A stretch of DNA of 64,000 nucleotides from Jiangella aurantiaca (GTDB lineage: Bacteria > Actinomycetota > Actinomycetes > Jiangellales > Jiangellaceae), in the NCBI RefSeq assembly GCF_004349105.1, contig NZ_SMLB01000015.1, positions 1-64,000 on the forward strand, written 5' to 3'. Position numbers and translations under genes: made by a program. The notes under the pieces are model-generated. The model ran no database searches. It was not told the DNA's origin and was given only the letters and a program-made list of their open reading frames with translations. Below are positions 45,150-52,769 of this stretch, piece after piece. Each line of letters starts with the position of its first letter. The stretch's first letter is position 1.

Positions 45150-46832
45150 CTACTCAGCGCCGCCCCGCGAGCCGTCGACCAGGACGGGCGGCTCGGCGAG
45201 GGTGGCGTGCAGCGGGTCGGCGGGGACGATCCACGGCGAGCCCGGCGCGCCGTCCGGATCGGCCCGCCAGCGGTGCGCCACGCGTTCGACCGCCACCGGG
45301 TACATCGTCAGCGACCCGTCGCGGCCGATGTGGAAGCGGAGGAAGCTCTTGTGGTCCTCGATGCCCAGGCCCGCGTACAGCTCGTTGACGTTGACATCGA
45401 CGTACCGTGCGACCAGCAGGTACACGCACACCATCCAGCTGTCGAGCAGCCCGATGACCGGCCCGTAGACGACGAAGGCCAGTAGCGTCGCCCACGGGTT
45501 CGGCAGCTCCGACAGCGGCAGCGCCGACCACACCGCCGCTCCCCCGGCAGCCAGCGCCACGTGTGGCACCGCATGTGCCACCGCCGCGATCATGTGCTTG
45601 CGGGTGCGCACCCCGAGGACCAGCGTGAACACGGCCGTCCCTGCGAGCACCGCGGCCACGCCCGTCACCGTCGCGGGAGTGATCCAATCGTCGTGCGAGG
45701 TGACGAAGGCCAGCATGAGCAGCGTCTGCACGAGGCCGAGCAGCCCGACGAAGCCGGCGTTGAGCCGGGGCAGCCGGGCGAACACCTGCCAGCCGAGCCG
45801 CCGCGACGCACCCTGCGACGGGTACGCCGCGGCCAGCTCGTAGCGCTGCGGAGTGCTGTGCCTCCGGGCGATCGTCTCCTCCGGCGGCACGGCGACGGCG
45901 TCGGGCAGATGGTCGGTGCCGACGAGGTAGGCGCCGCCTCCGCCGCAGGTCACCAGCTGGCGGCCGCGTCCGTCCGGGCCCGTACCGGCGTACCGTGCGT
46001 AGTGGTGCATGTCGCCGGCCAGCAGCAGCGGGATCCGGGCGCCGGTCGGCTCGATGACGGTCCGGATGAAGTAGTCGACGCTGTCGTAGGCGTCGGGCCG
46101 CTCGTGCGTCTTCGCCCACGACGGCTGGGCCGGCACCAGGACGATGCGGTCCTCGGGCGTCAGCCGCTCGGCGACGCGGCGGAAGTAGTCCAGCTGCGGC
46201 TCGTCGATGTACGACGACAGCTGGATGTCGACGGCCAGCAGCCACCAGCGGTGCGGCAGCTGCAGCGCGAAGTAGCTGCGCGCCTGGCGCGTGCGCCAGC
46301 CGCCGATGGTGTCGCCCTGCGCGAACAGCCGCAGGAACGCCGTCAGCCCGTCGTACCAGTCGTGGTTGCCGGGCAGCGCGTAGAGCGACGGGGTGTCGAC
46401 GGCGAGGTCGGGCAGCGCGGCGCGGAAAGGGCCCTTCCACCGGTTCTCGTAGGCCGGGCTGGACGCCGTCGGGTACACCTGGTCGCCACCCAGCACCAAC
46501 AGCGACCCGCGCGGCAGCAGCCGGCCGTCCTCGAGCATCAGCTCCGGCCGGGCCAGCAGCGACGCGACCGAGAAGGTGGCGTCGAAGCCGTCGCCGACGT
46601 CGGCGGTGTAGTCGAACCACAGCTCGTCGGCGGCGGAGTGGTCGAAGGCGCGATCCGGCAGCGCCGCCTGCAGCTCGCGCTTGTCGAGGTAGCCGCCGAA
46701 CAGGTACGCGAGCAGGACGCGGACGGCGGTGCCGGCGAGCAGGCCGGGGTTGAGCCAGGCCACTGGCCGCTGCCGCACGAACCCGGTCTCCGCCGGGCTG
46801 AGGTCGCGCGGACGGGGCGCGGGTTCAGGCAT
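45150..46832 (-). CDS. membrane-anchored calcineurin-like metallophosphoesterase
   Basis: A 560-residue protein. The N-terminal two thirds form a calcineurin-like phosphoesterase: LVLGGDQVYP (about 112-121), LPGNHDWYDG (about 154-163) and LLLAGDMHHYAR (about 259-270) supply the two-metal site. Four to five membrane helices occupy about 350-470 (FVGLLGLVQTLLMLAFV and LLAFVVYGPVIGLLDSWMV), and a soluble tail follows. The substrate is unknown. It starts 11 nt after the PucR stop and may be co-transcribed. Confidence 0.82.
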   Translation of the reverse strand: MPEPAPRPRDLSPAETGFVRQRPVAWLNPGLLAGTAVRVLLAYLFGGYLDKRELQAALPDRAFDHSAADELWFDYTADVGDGFDATFSVASLLARPELMLEDGRLLPRGSLLVLGGDQVYPTASSPAYENRWKGPFRAALPDLAVDTPSLYALPGNHDWYDGLTAFLRLFAQGDTIGGWRTRQARSYFALQLPHRWWLLAVDIQLSSYIDEPQLDYFRRVAERLTPEDRIVLVPAQPSWAKTHERPDAYDSVDYFIRTVIEPTGARIPLLLAGDMHHYARYAGTGPDGRGRQLVTCGGGGAYLVGTDHLPDAVAVPPEETIARRHSTPQRYELAAAYPSQGASRRLGWQVFARLPRLNAGFVGLLGLVQTLLMLAFVTSHDDWITPATVTGVAAVLAGTAVFTLVLGVRTRKHMIAAVAHAVPHVALAAGGAAVWSALPLSELPNPWATLLAFVVYGPVIGLLDSWMVCVYLLVARYVDVNVNELYAGLGIEDHKSFLRFHIGRDGSLTMYPVAVERVAHRWRADPDGAPGSPWIVPADPLHATLAEPPVLVDGSRGGAE

Positions 46833-46843
46833 GGTTGGTCACC

Positions 46844-48475
46844 CTACGAGCCCGCCGGGTGCTGATCAACCATCGCGCGCAGCCGCAGTTCGAGCATGGC
46901 AGCGAACCGCGCGTCGGGGTCGGCGAGGTCCAGGCCGCCGATCTCGCCGACCCGCCGCAGCCGGTACCGGAACGTGTTGACGTGCACGTGCGTGGCCGCC
47001 GCGGCCGCCGTCACGTCGCCGAACGCGTCCAGCCAGGCGCGCAGTGTCGCGACCATCTGCGACCGGTGCCGCCGGTCGTAGGCCGCCAGCCGCGCGACCG
47101 GCCCCGACGGCACCCGCCGCTCGGCCGCCATGGCGCTGCCCAGCTCGAGCAGGAACGCGGAGATCTGCACGTCGGTGAGCCGGGCGACCCGCGACCCCGC
47201 CCGCCGGGTACGCAGAACCCGGACCGCGCGGTCGGCGTCGGCGCGCGACTGCGGCAGCTCGGCCGGCCCGGCCGCGACGCCGCCGATGCCGACGACGACG
47301 TGACTGCGGGCGCCTATTCGGCTCAGGAACTCCTCGGCGACGGCGACCGCCCGCAGGTCCGCGCCGTCGCCGTCGCCGGCCAGCGGGATGACGCCGTAGA
47401 CGACGCCGCCGACGGGCGCGACCGCGGACCGCGGGTGGACGGCGGCCAGGTGCAGCGCGAACGCGCCGGCGACCCGCTGCAGGTCGGCCTCGGCGCTGGA
47501 CGGCTCGGTCTCCTCGCCGGGCACGGCCAGCGCGAGCACGCAGGCCGGCCCGCCGGCCAGGCCCAGCCGGCTGGCCGCGTCGCCCGCCGCCGGGCCGCCC
47601 TCGAGCACCGTCGCGACCAGCTCCGCACGCAGCCGCCGCCCGACGTCGGCGCCGGCGCGGTGCCGCAGCATGTGCAACGCCACCAGCTTGGCGGCATCGA
47701 CGAACGCCTGCTCGCGCTCGGCGCTCAGCGGCTCCTTCACCGCCGCCCACATCGAGCCGAGGATCTCGTCGCCGGCGCGGACCCGGATCGCCACCCGCGG
47801 CAGCTCCGCGCCGTCGATCTCCGGCAGGAACACCGGACGGTCGGACGAGTACAGCGCGCGGAAGGCCCCCTGTTGCTCCAGCTGGCGCAGGTACCGCTCG
47901 GGCACCTGGCGGCCGAGGACGGTCTCCTTGCGCGACTCGTCGGCGCGCTCCTGGTCGGCGGAGAACGCCAGCACCCGCGAGTTGAGGTCCTCGATCGTCA
48001 GCGGCGCGTCCAGTAGCGCCGACACCGCCCCGGCCAGCGCGAACAGGTCGCCCGCCCCGGCGCCGGCCAGCGTCTGGTCGTCGACCCCGCCGAGGTCGTC
48101 CAGCGCCAGCAAGCTCCGCAGCAGCGCCGCCACCTGGGCCCACGAGGCGCCGCGGGTCAGGCCGAACAGCACCAGCCCCTCCTCGGTGACCGCCTGCCGC
48201 ACGTCGGCGTCGATGTCGACCGGGACCCGCAGCACCAGCCCGACCGCGCCCTCGGCGGCGACCGCGCGCACGACGTCGGCGATCTCGGCCGACGCCGCCA
48301 GCCCGACCCCCAGCACCAGCGCGTCGTCCGGCATGGCCGGCGGGTCGAGCGGGTCGTGGATGACCACCCCGCCGACCGACCGGCCCGGGTCCACGCGCCC
48401 GGCCACGACCTCGAGCAGCGTCGACCCGAGGTCGTCGAGGACACGGCCGAGCGTGGCCCTCGGTCGCAGGGTCAT
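46844..48475 (-). CDS. PucR family transcriptional regulator
   Basis: A 543-residue regulator. An N-terminal PucR sensing domain (TLGRVLDDLGSTLLEVVAG, about 10-140) is followed by a GGDEF-like fold region and a C-terminal helix-turn-helix (VTAAAAATHVHVNTFRYRLRRV, about 490-512). PucR proteins respond to amino acids, purines or other nitrogen sources. ATG chosen, with GAGG 8 nt upstream. It directly follows the racemase gene, and a 15-bp palindrome in its promoter region suggests autoregulation and control of the amino-acid cluster. Confidence 0.88.
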   Translation of the reverse strand: MTLRPRATLGRVLDDLGSTLLEVVAGRVDPGRSVGGVVIHDPLDPPAMPDDALVLGVGLAASAEIADVVRAVAAEGAVGLVLRVPVDIDADVRQAVTEEGLVLFGLTRGASWAQVAALLRSLLALDDLGGVDDQTLAGAGAGDLFALAGAVSALLDAPLTIEDLNSRVLAFSADQERADESRKETVLGRQVPERYLRQLEQQGAFRALYSSDRPVFLPEIDGAELPRVAIRVRAGDEILGSMWAAVKEPLSAEREQAFVDAAKLVALHMLRHRAGADVGRRLRAELVATVLEGGPAAGDAASRLGLAGGPACVLALAVPGEETEPSSAEADLQRVAGAFALHLAAVHPRSAVAPVGGVVYGVIPLAGDGDGADLRAVAVAEEFLSRIGARSHVVVGIGGVAAGPAELPQSRADADRAVRVLRTRRAGSRVARLTDVQISAFLLELGSAMAAERRVPSGPVARLAAYDRRHRSQMVATLRAWLDAFGDVTAAAAATHVHVNTFRYRLRRVGEIGGLDLADPDARFAAMLELRLRAMVDQHPAGS

Positions 48476-48515
48476 GCGCAACACCTCTGAACCCAAGCAC
48501 CTGGACGACGGGCAG

Positions 48516-48530
48516 GAGTTCGTCGAACTC
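48516..48530. promoter_or_regulatory. palindrome GAGTTCGTCGAACTC, candidate operator of the PucR gene
   Basis: Perfect 7+1+7 inverted repeat, 41 nt before the PucR start. It overlaps a TAGAGT -10-like box on the minus strand, so a bound protein would block transcription. Confidence 0.55.
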
Positions 48531-48578
48531 TACAATCCGCGCCGACCCGTTGGTGTGCCCAGACGAATGCCCGGGTCG

Positions 48579-49688
48579 TCAGCCGGCCGGGAGCCAGGTG
48601 GTCGACGTCGTGAGGGACACCAGCACGTCCGGCAGCGGCTCGACGCCGAGGCCCGCGCCGGTGGGTACGGCCACGTGGCCGTCCTCCAGGACGAACGGCG
48701 ACGTCACGTCCTGGGCGAAGTAGCGGTCCGACGCCGACGTGTCGCCAGGCAGGGTGAACCCGGGCAACGCGGCCAGCGCGACGTTGGCCGCCCGGCCCAG
48801 CCCGGTCTCGAGCATCCCGCCGCACCAGACGGCGGCGCCGTGGGCCTGCGCGAGGTCGTGGATGCGCCGCGCCTCCAGGTAGCCGCCGACCCGGCCCGGC
48901 TTGACGTTGATGATGCGGCAGGCGCCCAGGAGCAGCGCGTCGGCGGCGTCCTTGGCCGACTCGATCGACTCGTCCAGGCAGATCGGCGTCCGGAGCAGCC
49001 GCGCCAGTTCGGCGTGCTGGCGCAGGTCGTCCTCGGCCAGCGGCTGCTCGATCAGTAGCAGGTCGAAGTCGTCCAGCGCGGCCAGGACACGCGCGTCGGC
49101 CAGCGTGTAGGCCGCGTTGGCGTCCACCTGCAGCAGCACCTCGGACCCGAACCGCTCCCGCACCGCCCGCACCGGCTCGACGTCCCAGCCGGGCTCGATC
49201 TTCAGCTTGATCCGCAGGTAGCCCTGGTCGAGGTAGCCGGCGACGGCATCGATCAAAGCCGGAATCGAGTCCATGATCCCGACGGAGACACCGGCGGGAA
49301 CGCGGTCGCGCACGGCGCCGAGGTACGACCCGAACGACTCGTCGCGCGCCCGCAGCCAGGCGTCCAGCACGGCCGTCTCCAGCGCGGCCTTGGCCATCCG
49401 GTGCCCGCGCACCGGCTCCAGCAGCCGCGCGACGTCCAGCGGCCCGACCTCGCCGGCGGCCAGCAGGCGCGGTGCCAGGAACCGGGCGATGACGTCGGCC
49501 GCGCCGTCGGCGTACTCCGGCGAGTACAGCGGCTCGCTCATCGCGACGCACTCGCCCCAGCCGTCGCCGTCGGGGGTGGCGGCGCGAACCAGCAGCACGT
49601 CGCGCTCGGTCTCGACGCCGAACGACGTGCGGAACGGCGCCACCAGCGGCATCGCGATGCGGCGCAGCTCGAACCCGGTGATCTTCAC
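48579..49688 (-). CDS. N-succinylamino acid racemase / o-succinylbenzoate synthase family enzyme
   Basis: A 369-residue enolase-superfamily enzyme. Catalytic lysines fall at K163 (IKLKIEPG) and K263 (NVKPGRVGG), metal ligands at D189 (QVDANAAY), E214 (LIEQPL) and D239 (CLDES); as I recall, these are the positions in the Amycolatopsis racemase, and Arg266, linked to racemase activity there, is also present. No other menaquinone gene is nearby, whereas a GNAT transferase and an M20 hydrolase are adjacent, so racemisation of N-succinyl or other N-acyl amino acids is the likely role. GTG start, 4-nt overlap with the GNAT gene. Confidence 0.9.
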   Translation of the reverse strand: MKITGFELRRIAMPLVAPFRTSFGVETERDVLLVRAATPDGDGWGECVAMSEPLYSPEYADGAADVIARFLAPRLLAAGEVGPLDVARLLEPVRGHRMAKAALETAVLDAWLRARDESFGSYLGAVRDRVPAGVSVGIMDSIPALIDAVAGYLDQGYLRIKLKIEPGWDVEPVRAVRERFGSEVLLQVDANAAYTLADARVLAALDDFDLLLIEQPLAEDDLRQHAELARLLRTPICLDESIESAKDAADALLLGACRIINVKPGRVGGYLEARRIHDLAQAHGAAVWCGGMLETGLGRAANVALAALPGFTLPGDTSASDRYFAQDVTSPFVLEDGHVAVPTGAGLGVEPLPDVLVSLTTSTTWLPAG

Positions 49689-50551
49689 GCGTCCGTCCTC
49701 TCCACCACGTACGTCCCGGACCGAGTGAACCCGGCCACCCGCGCCCCCTCGCCCAGCACGCCGCCGAGCACATCGCGCATCGCCGCGCGCCAGTGCCGGG
49801 CCGTCACCGGGTCCGTGCCGCGCAGCGCCTCGATGTCCGGCGGCGTCGCGACCAGCAGCCGCGGCGCCCGCGCCCACGCCGACCGCGGTGCCACCATCGG
49901 CCGCCCGGACGCCGACTCCGTCAGCGCCGCGACCGCGTCGGGCGGCACCACGGCACCGGTCCCGCCGCCGGCCGCGCAGGCCGCCACCACCTCCGGCGCG
50001 TCCAGCTGCCAGCGCACCAGCAGCCGGTCGCTGCCCTGGCCGCCGTTGATCGCGTCGTCCATGTCGCCGTAGAAGTCGACCAGGTAGTCGCTCGTCCGCG
50101 CCTGCAGCTTGGCCAGGTTGAAGTAGGCGTTGCGGCGGACCAGCGGGTCGAACGTCCAGGTGATCTCGCTGAGCCCGCGCTCGAGCGCCCACTCGCGCTG
50201 GTGCGCCTTGAGCGCGAACCCGACGTGCCGGCCGCGAGCGGCGGACGAGACGCCGGCGACGTGCGAGTGCAGCGACCGGCCCGGCGGCGCGGCGAAGAAC
50301 CCGACGCAGGCACCGATCAGATCGTCGCCGTCGTAGGCACCGGCGACGTAGTTGCCGGCGTGCGCCAGCGCCCGCAGGTGCTCGACGGTGACCGGCGGGT
50401 TGGACCGGTCCGGCCGCCAGATGCTGTCGAACAGCGCATAGACCTCTTCGAGGTCGCCGAGCGCGGACAGCTCGCGGATGGTCAGTCGGGCGACGGTGGC
50501 GGGCTGAGCAGCCATGTCGTCGATGATCCTCCGCTCCGGGGCGCCGGTCAT
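49685..50551 (-). CDS. GNAT family N-acyltransferase
   Basis: A 288-residue protein. The GNAT core lies in the first half: HVAGVSSAARGRHVGFALKAHQREWA is the acyl-CoA loop and helix, followed by WTFDPLVRRNAYFNLAKL, typical of large GNATs found beside N-succinylamino acid racemases. In the Geobacillus D-amino acid route the equivalent enzyme succinylates D-amino acids. ATG at 50551 overlaps the M20 stop (ATGA); an alternative ATG at 50515 has GGAGG 12 nt upstream. Confidence 0.85.
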   Translation of the reverse strand: MTGAPERRIIDDMAAQPATVARLTIRELSALGDLEEVYALFDSIWRPDRSNPPVTVEHLRALAHAGNYVAGAYDGDDLIGACVGFFAAPPGRSLHSHVAGVSSAARGRHVGFALKAHQREWALERGLSEITWTFDPLVRRNAYFNLAKLQARTSDYLVDFYGDMDDAINGGQGSDRLLVRWQLDAPEVVAACAAGGGTGAVVPPDAVAALTESASGRPMVAPRSAWARAPRLLVATPPDIEALRGTDPVTARHWRAAMRDVLGGVLGEGARVAGFTRSGTYVVERTDA

Positions 50552-51699
50552 GGTCGTCCGGCCCGATCCACTGCCGCCGGGTTCGTGCGGGCCGACGAGC
50601 CCGGCCAGGAGCCGCCGCGGACCGCGTCGACCAGCCCGGCGAGCAGCGCGGCCCGCCGCGGCAGCTCGTCGACGACGACGTACTCGCCCGGCGCGTGCGC
50701 CCCGGCCCCGACAGCGCCCAGCCCGTCCAGCGTGGGGGTGCCGTCGCCGGCGACGATGTTCCCGTCCGACGCGCCGCCCACGTGTGCCGAGGCCAGCGGC
50801 CCCAGACCCAGCCCATCGGCCACCTCCCTGGCCAGCGCGAACAGCGACGCCGACGACGACGGCTCGAACGGCGGGTGCCGCGGCCCGGGCACCACCTCGA
50901 CGCGGGCGCCGTCCAGCATCGGACGCAACGCGGCCAAGCCGTCGTCGACGCGCAACGCCTCCTCCGCGGTCGGCATCCGCGCGTCCACGTGGACCGACGC
51001 CATCGCCGGGACGGTGTTCGCGGTGGTGCCCGCGGCGCTGAGGGTGGGTGTGACGGTGGCGCCGTGCGGCCCGCGGTCCAGCGCGGCGATCGCCTGGATC
51101 TGGTGCGCCAGCTCGACCGCCGCGTTCACGCCGGCCCAGGGCTCCAGCCCGGCGTGCGCCGCCCGGCCGGTCACCCGCACCTCGTACCAGGCGACACCCT
51201 TGCGCGCGGTCTTCAGCGCACCGGCGTCGGCGGAGGCCTCCAGCACGAACGCCGCGTCCGCCCGGGCCGCCTCCTCGTGCAGCAGCGGCCGCGACGTCAG
51301 CGCGCCCAGCTCCTCGTCGCCGGTGACCAGCACGGTGATCCCGTCCAGCGACGACAGCCCGGCCAGCGCGTGGAACAGCTGCACCAGCCCGCCCTTCATG
51401 TCGAAGCAGCCCGGCCCGTACACCCGTCCGTCCTCGACCCGCCACGGGTGGGCCACCAGCGAGCCGACCGGCCAGACGGTGTCGTGGTGGCCGAGCAGCA
51501 GCACCCCGGGCGGCCCGAAGCGCCAGCGCAGGTGCGTCCGTCCCTCGACGACGATCCGCTCCGGCGCCAGGCCGGTCAGCCGCTCGCCCAACTCGGCGAC
51601 GACGTCCGCCGACGCCGCGACCGCCGCGAGATCGGCCGACGGCGACTCGCACTCCACCAGCGTGCGCAGGTCGGCGGTCATCGCCGCGACGGTGCTCAC
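50548..51699 (-). CDS. M20 family metallohydrolase (peptidase/deacylase)
   Basis: A 383-residue zinc hydrolase. LLLGHHDTVWP (metal His and Asp), GPGCFDMKGG (bridging Asp) and VTGDEELG (catalytic Glu, metal Glu) are all present, and a dimerisation domain lies between RGPHG and EVVPGPRH. M20 enzymes include carboxypeptidase G2, ArgE and N-acyl or N-succinyl amino acid deacylases; the neighbours favour a deacylase of N-acyl-L-amino acids. GTG chosen at 51699, though ATG at 51681 is equally possible. A tandem repeat lies directly upstream. Confidence 0.87.
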   Translation of the reverse strand: MSTVAAMTADLRTLVECESPSADLAAVAASADVVAELGERLTGLAPERIVVEGRTHLRWRFGPPGVLLLGHHDTVWPVGSLVAHPWRVEDGRVYGPGCFDMKGGLVQLFHALAGLSSLDGITVLVTGDEELGALTSRPLLHEEAARADAAFVLEASADAGALKTARKGVAWYEVRVTGRAAHAGLEPWAGVNAAVELAHQIQAIAALDRGPHGATVTPTLSAAGTTANTVPAMASVHVDARMPTAEEALRVDDGLAALRPMLDGARVEVVPGPRHPPFEPSSSASLFALAREVADGLGLGPLASAHVGGASDGNIVAGDGTPTLDGLGAVGAGAHAPGEYVVVDELPRRAALLAGLVDAVRGGSWPGSSARTNPAAVDRAGRP

Positions 51700-51702
51700 T
51701 GT

Positions 51703-51938
51703 GACATCAGCCGGTCGGCCCACGCGGCGACACCTCCTTCGCACCACTCGGCAATCGGTCTGGACCGACAACTCGGCGGGACCTCCGGCCCCGCGTCGCC
51801 GTCGGTGCCGCATGAGCCTCCCTGGGGACATCAGCCGGTCGGCCCACGCGGCGACACCTCCTTCGCACCACTCGGCAATCGGTCTGGACCGACGACTCGG
51901 CGGGACCTCCCCGTCGGTGCCGCAGGAGCCTCCCTGGG
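51703..51938. repeat. tandem duplication of about 112-124 bp
   Basis: Unit 1 (51703-51826) and unit 2 (51827-51938) both begin GACATCAGCCGGTCGGCCCA and end GCCTCCCTGGG; unit 1 has 12 extra bases, and few other positions differ. Unit 2 encodes the last 35 or so residues of the class A-like hydrolase and its stop codon; unit 1 is non-coding between that stop and the M20 start. Confidence 0.92.
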
Positions 51939-52766
51939 CGCCGCCCGCAGGTGGTCGACGGCGATCCGCGCGGCCGTGCCGATGACGCGGTCGGCGGCCG
52001 GGTTGCGGAACTCGCGCCCCGGCAGCCGCAGGAACACCGCGACCGCGTACGTCCCGCCGTCGGGGTACTCGACGACGCCCACCTCGTTGCGCACGTGCGA
52101 CAGCGTGCCTGTCTTGCCGCTCACCCTTACATCATCGTCCGGAAAGCCCGACGTGAGCCGGTGTGGCCAGACCTGCAGTCCCATGATCCGGCGGATCTCG
52201 GCGCAGGCCTGCTCCGGCAGCCCGTCGGCGGTCCAGATCCGGCGCAGCAGGGTCGTCGTCTCGCGCGGCGTGCTGCGGTTGGTCTTCTCGGGGTTCAGCA
52301 CCCCATCGAGGCCGTCCTCCTCGATGATGCGGAAGAGCCCGGCGCAGTCCTCCTCGAGCACCGTCCCGGACAGCCCGAGCGCCGCCATCCCGGCGTTGAT
52401 GCGCTCGCGGCCGAGCAGCGCCATCAAAGCGTCGGTGGCGTGGTTGTCGCTGACGCTCATCATCAGGTACGCGACGTCGCGCAGCGACAGGTCCGCGTCG
52501 TCCAACATCACCGAGAGCCCGGTCGGGCCGAGCGTCCGCGACCCGGCCGGCACCCGCAGCCGGTCCGTCGGCGCCCGCTCGCCGGTCGCGAACTGCCGGC
52601 ACAGCTCGACCAGCACGGGGATCTTGAACACGCTCGCGGTGACGACCGCCGCGTCCGGGTCCACGCCCACCTCGGCGCCGTCCGCGCCCAGGTCGGCCGC
52701 GTGCAGGAGCCCGGCCACGCCGGCCGCCGCGAACGCTTCCCGGAGTTCCCCCTCGACGTCCCCCAC
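51831..52766 (-). CDS. class A beta-lactamase-like serine hydrolase
   Basis: A 311-residue protein with the penicillin-recognising fold: SVFK (45-48), SDN (106-108) and KTG (218-220). The usual ExxLN loop of class A enzymes is replaced by PEKTNRSTPRETT, and there is no signal peptide, so it is probably cytosolic and not a classical drug-resistance enzyme. A role on peptides or D-amino-acyl substrates fits the operon. The last 35 residues, rich in Pro and Arg, are supplied by the tandem duplication. GTG start, 3 nt after the upstream stop. Confidence 0.82.
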   Translation of the reverse strand: MGDVEGELREAFAAAGVAGLLHAADLGADGAEVGVDPDAAVVTASVFKIPVLVELCRQFATGERAPTDRLRVPAGSRTLGPTGLSVMLDDADLSLRDVAYLMMSVSDNHATDALMALLGRERINAGMAALGLSGTVLEEDCAGLFRIIEEDGLDGVLNPEKTNRSTPRETTTLLRRIWTADGLPEQACAEIRRIMGLQVWPHRLTSGFPDDDVRVSGKTGTLSHVRNEVGVVEYPDGGTYAVAVFLRLPGREFRNPAADRVIGTAARIAVDHLRAAPREAPAAPTGRSRRVVGPDRLPSGAKEVSPRGPTG

Positions 52767-52769
52767 GTC

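Noticed and set aside
48579-49688. Calling the enolase MenC for menaquinone synthesis
   Set aside because: No other men genes are near, and the GNAT and M20 neighbours fit amino acid racemisation better; dual activity is possible.
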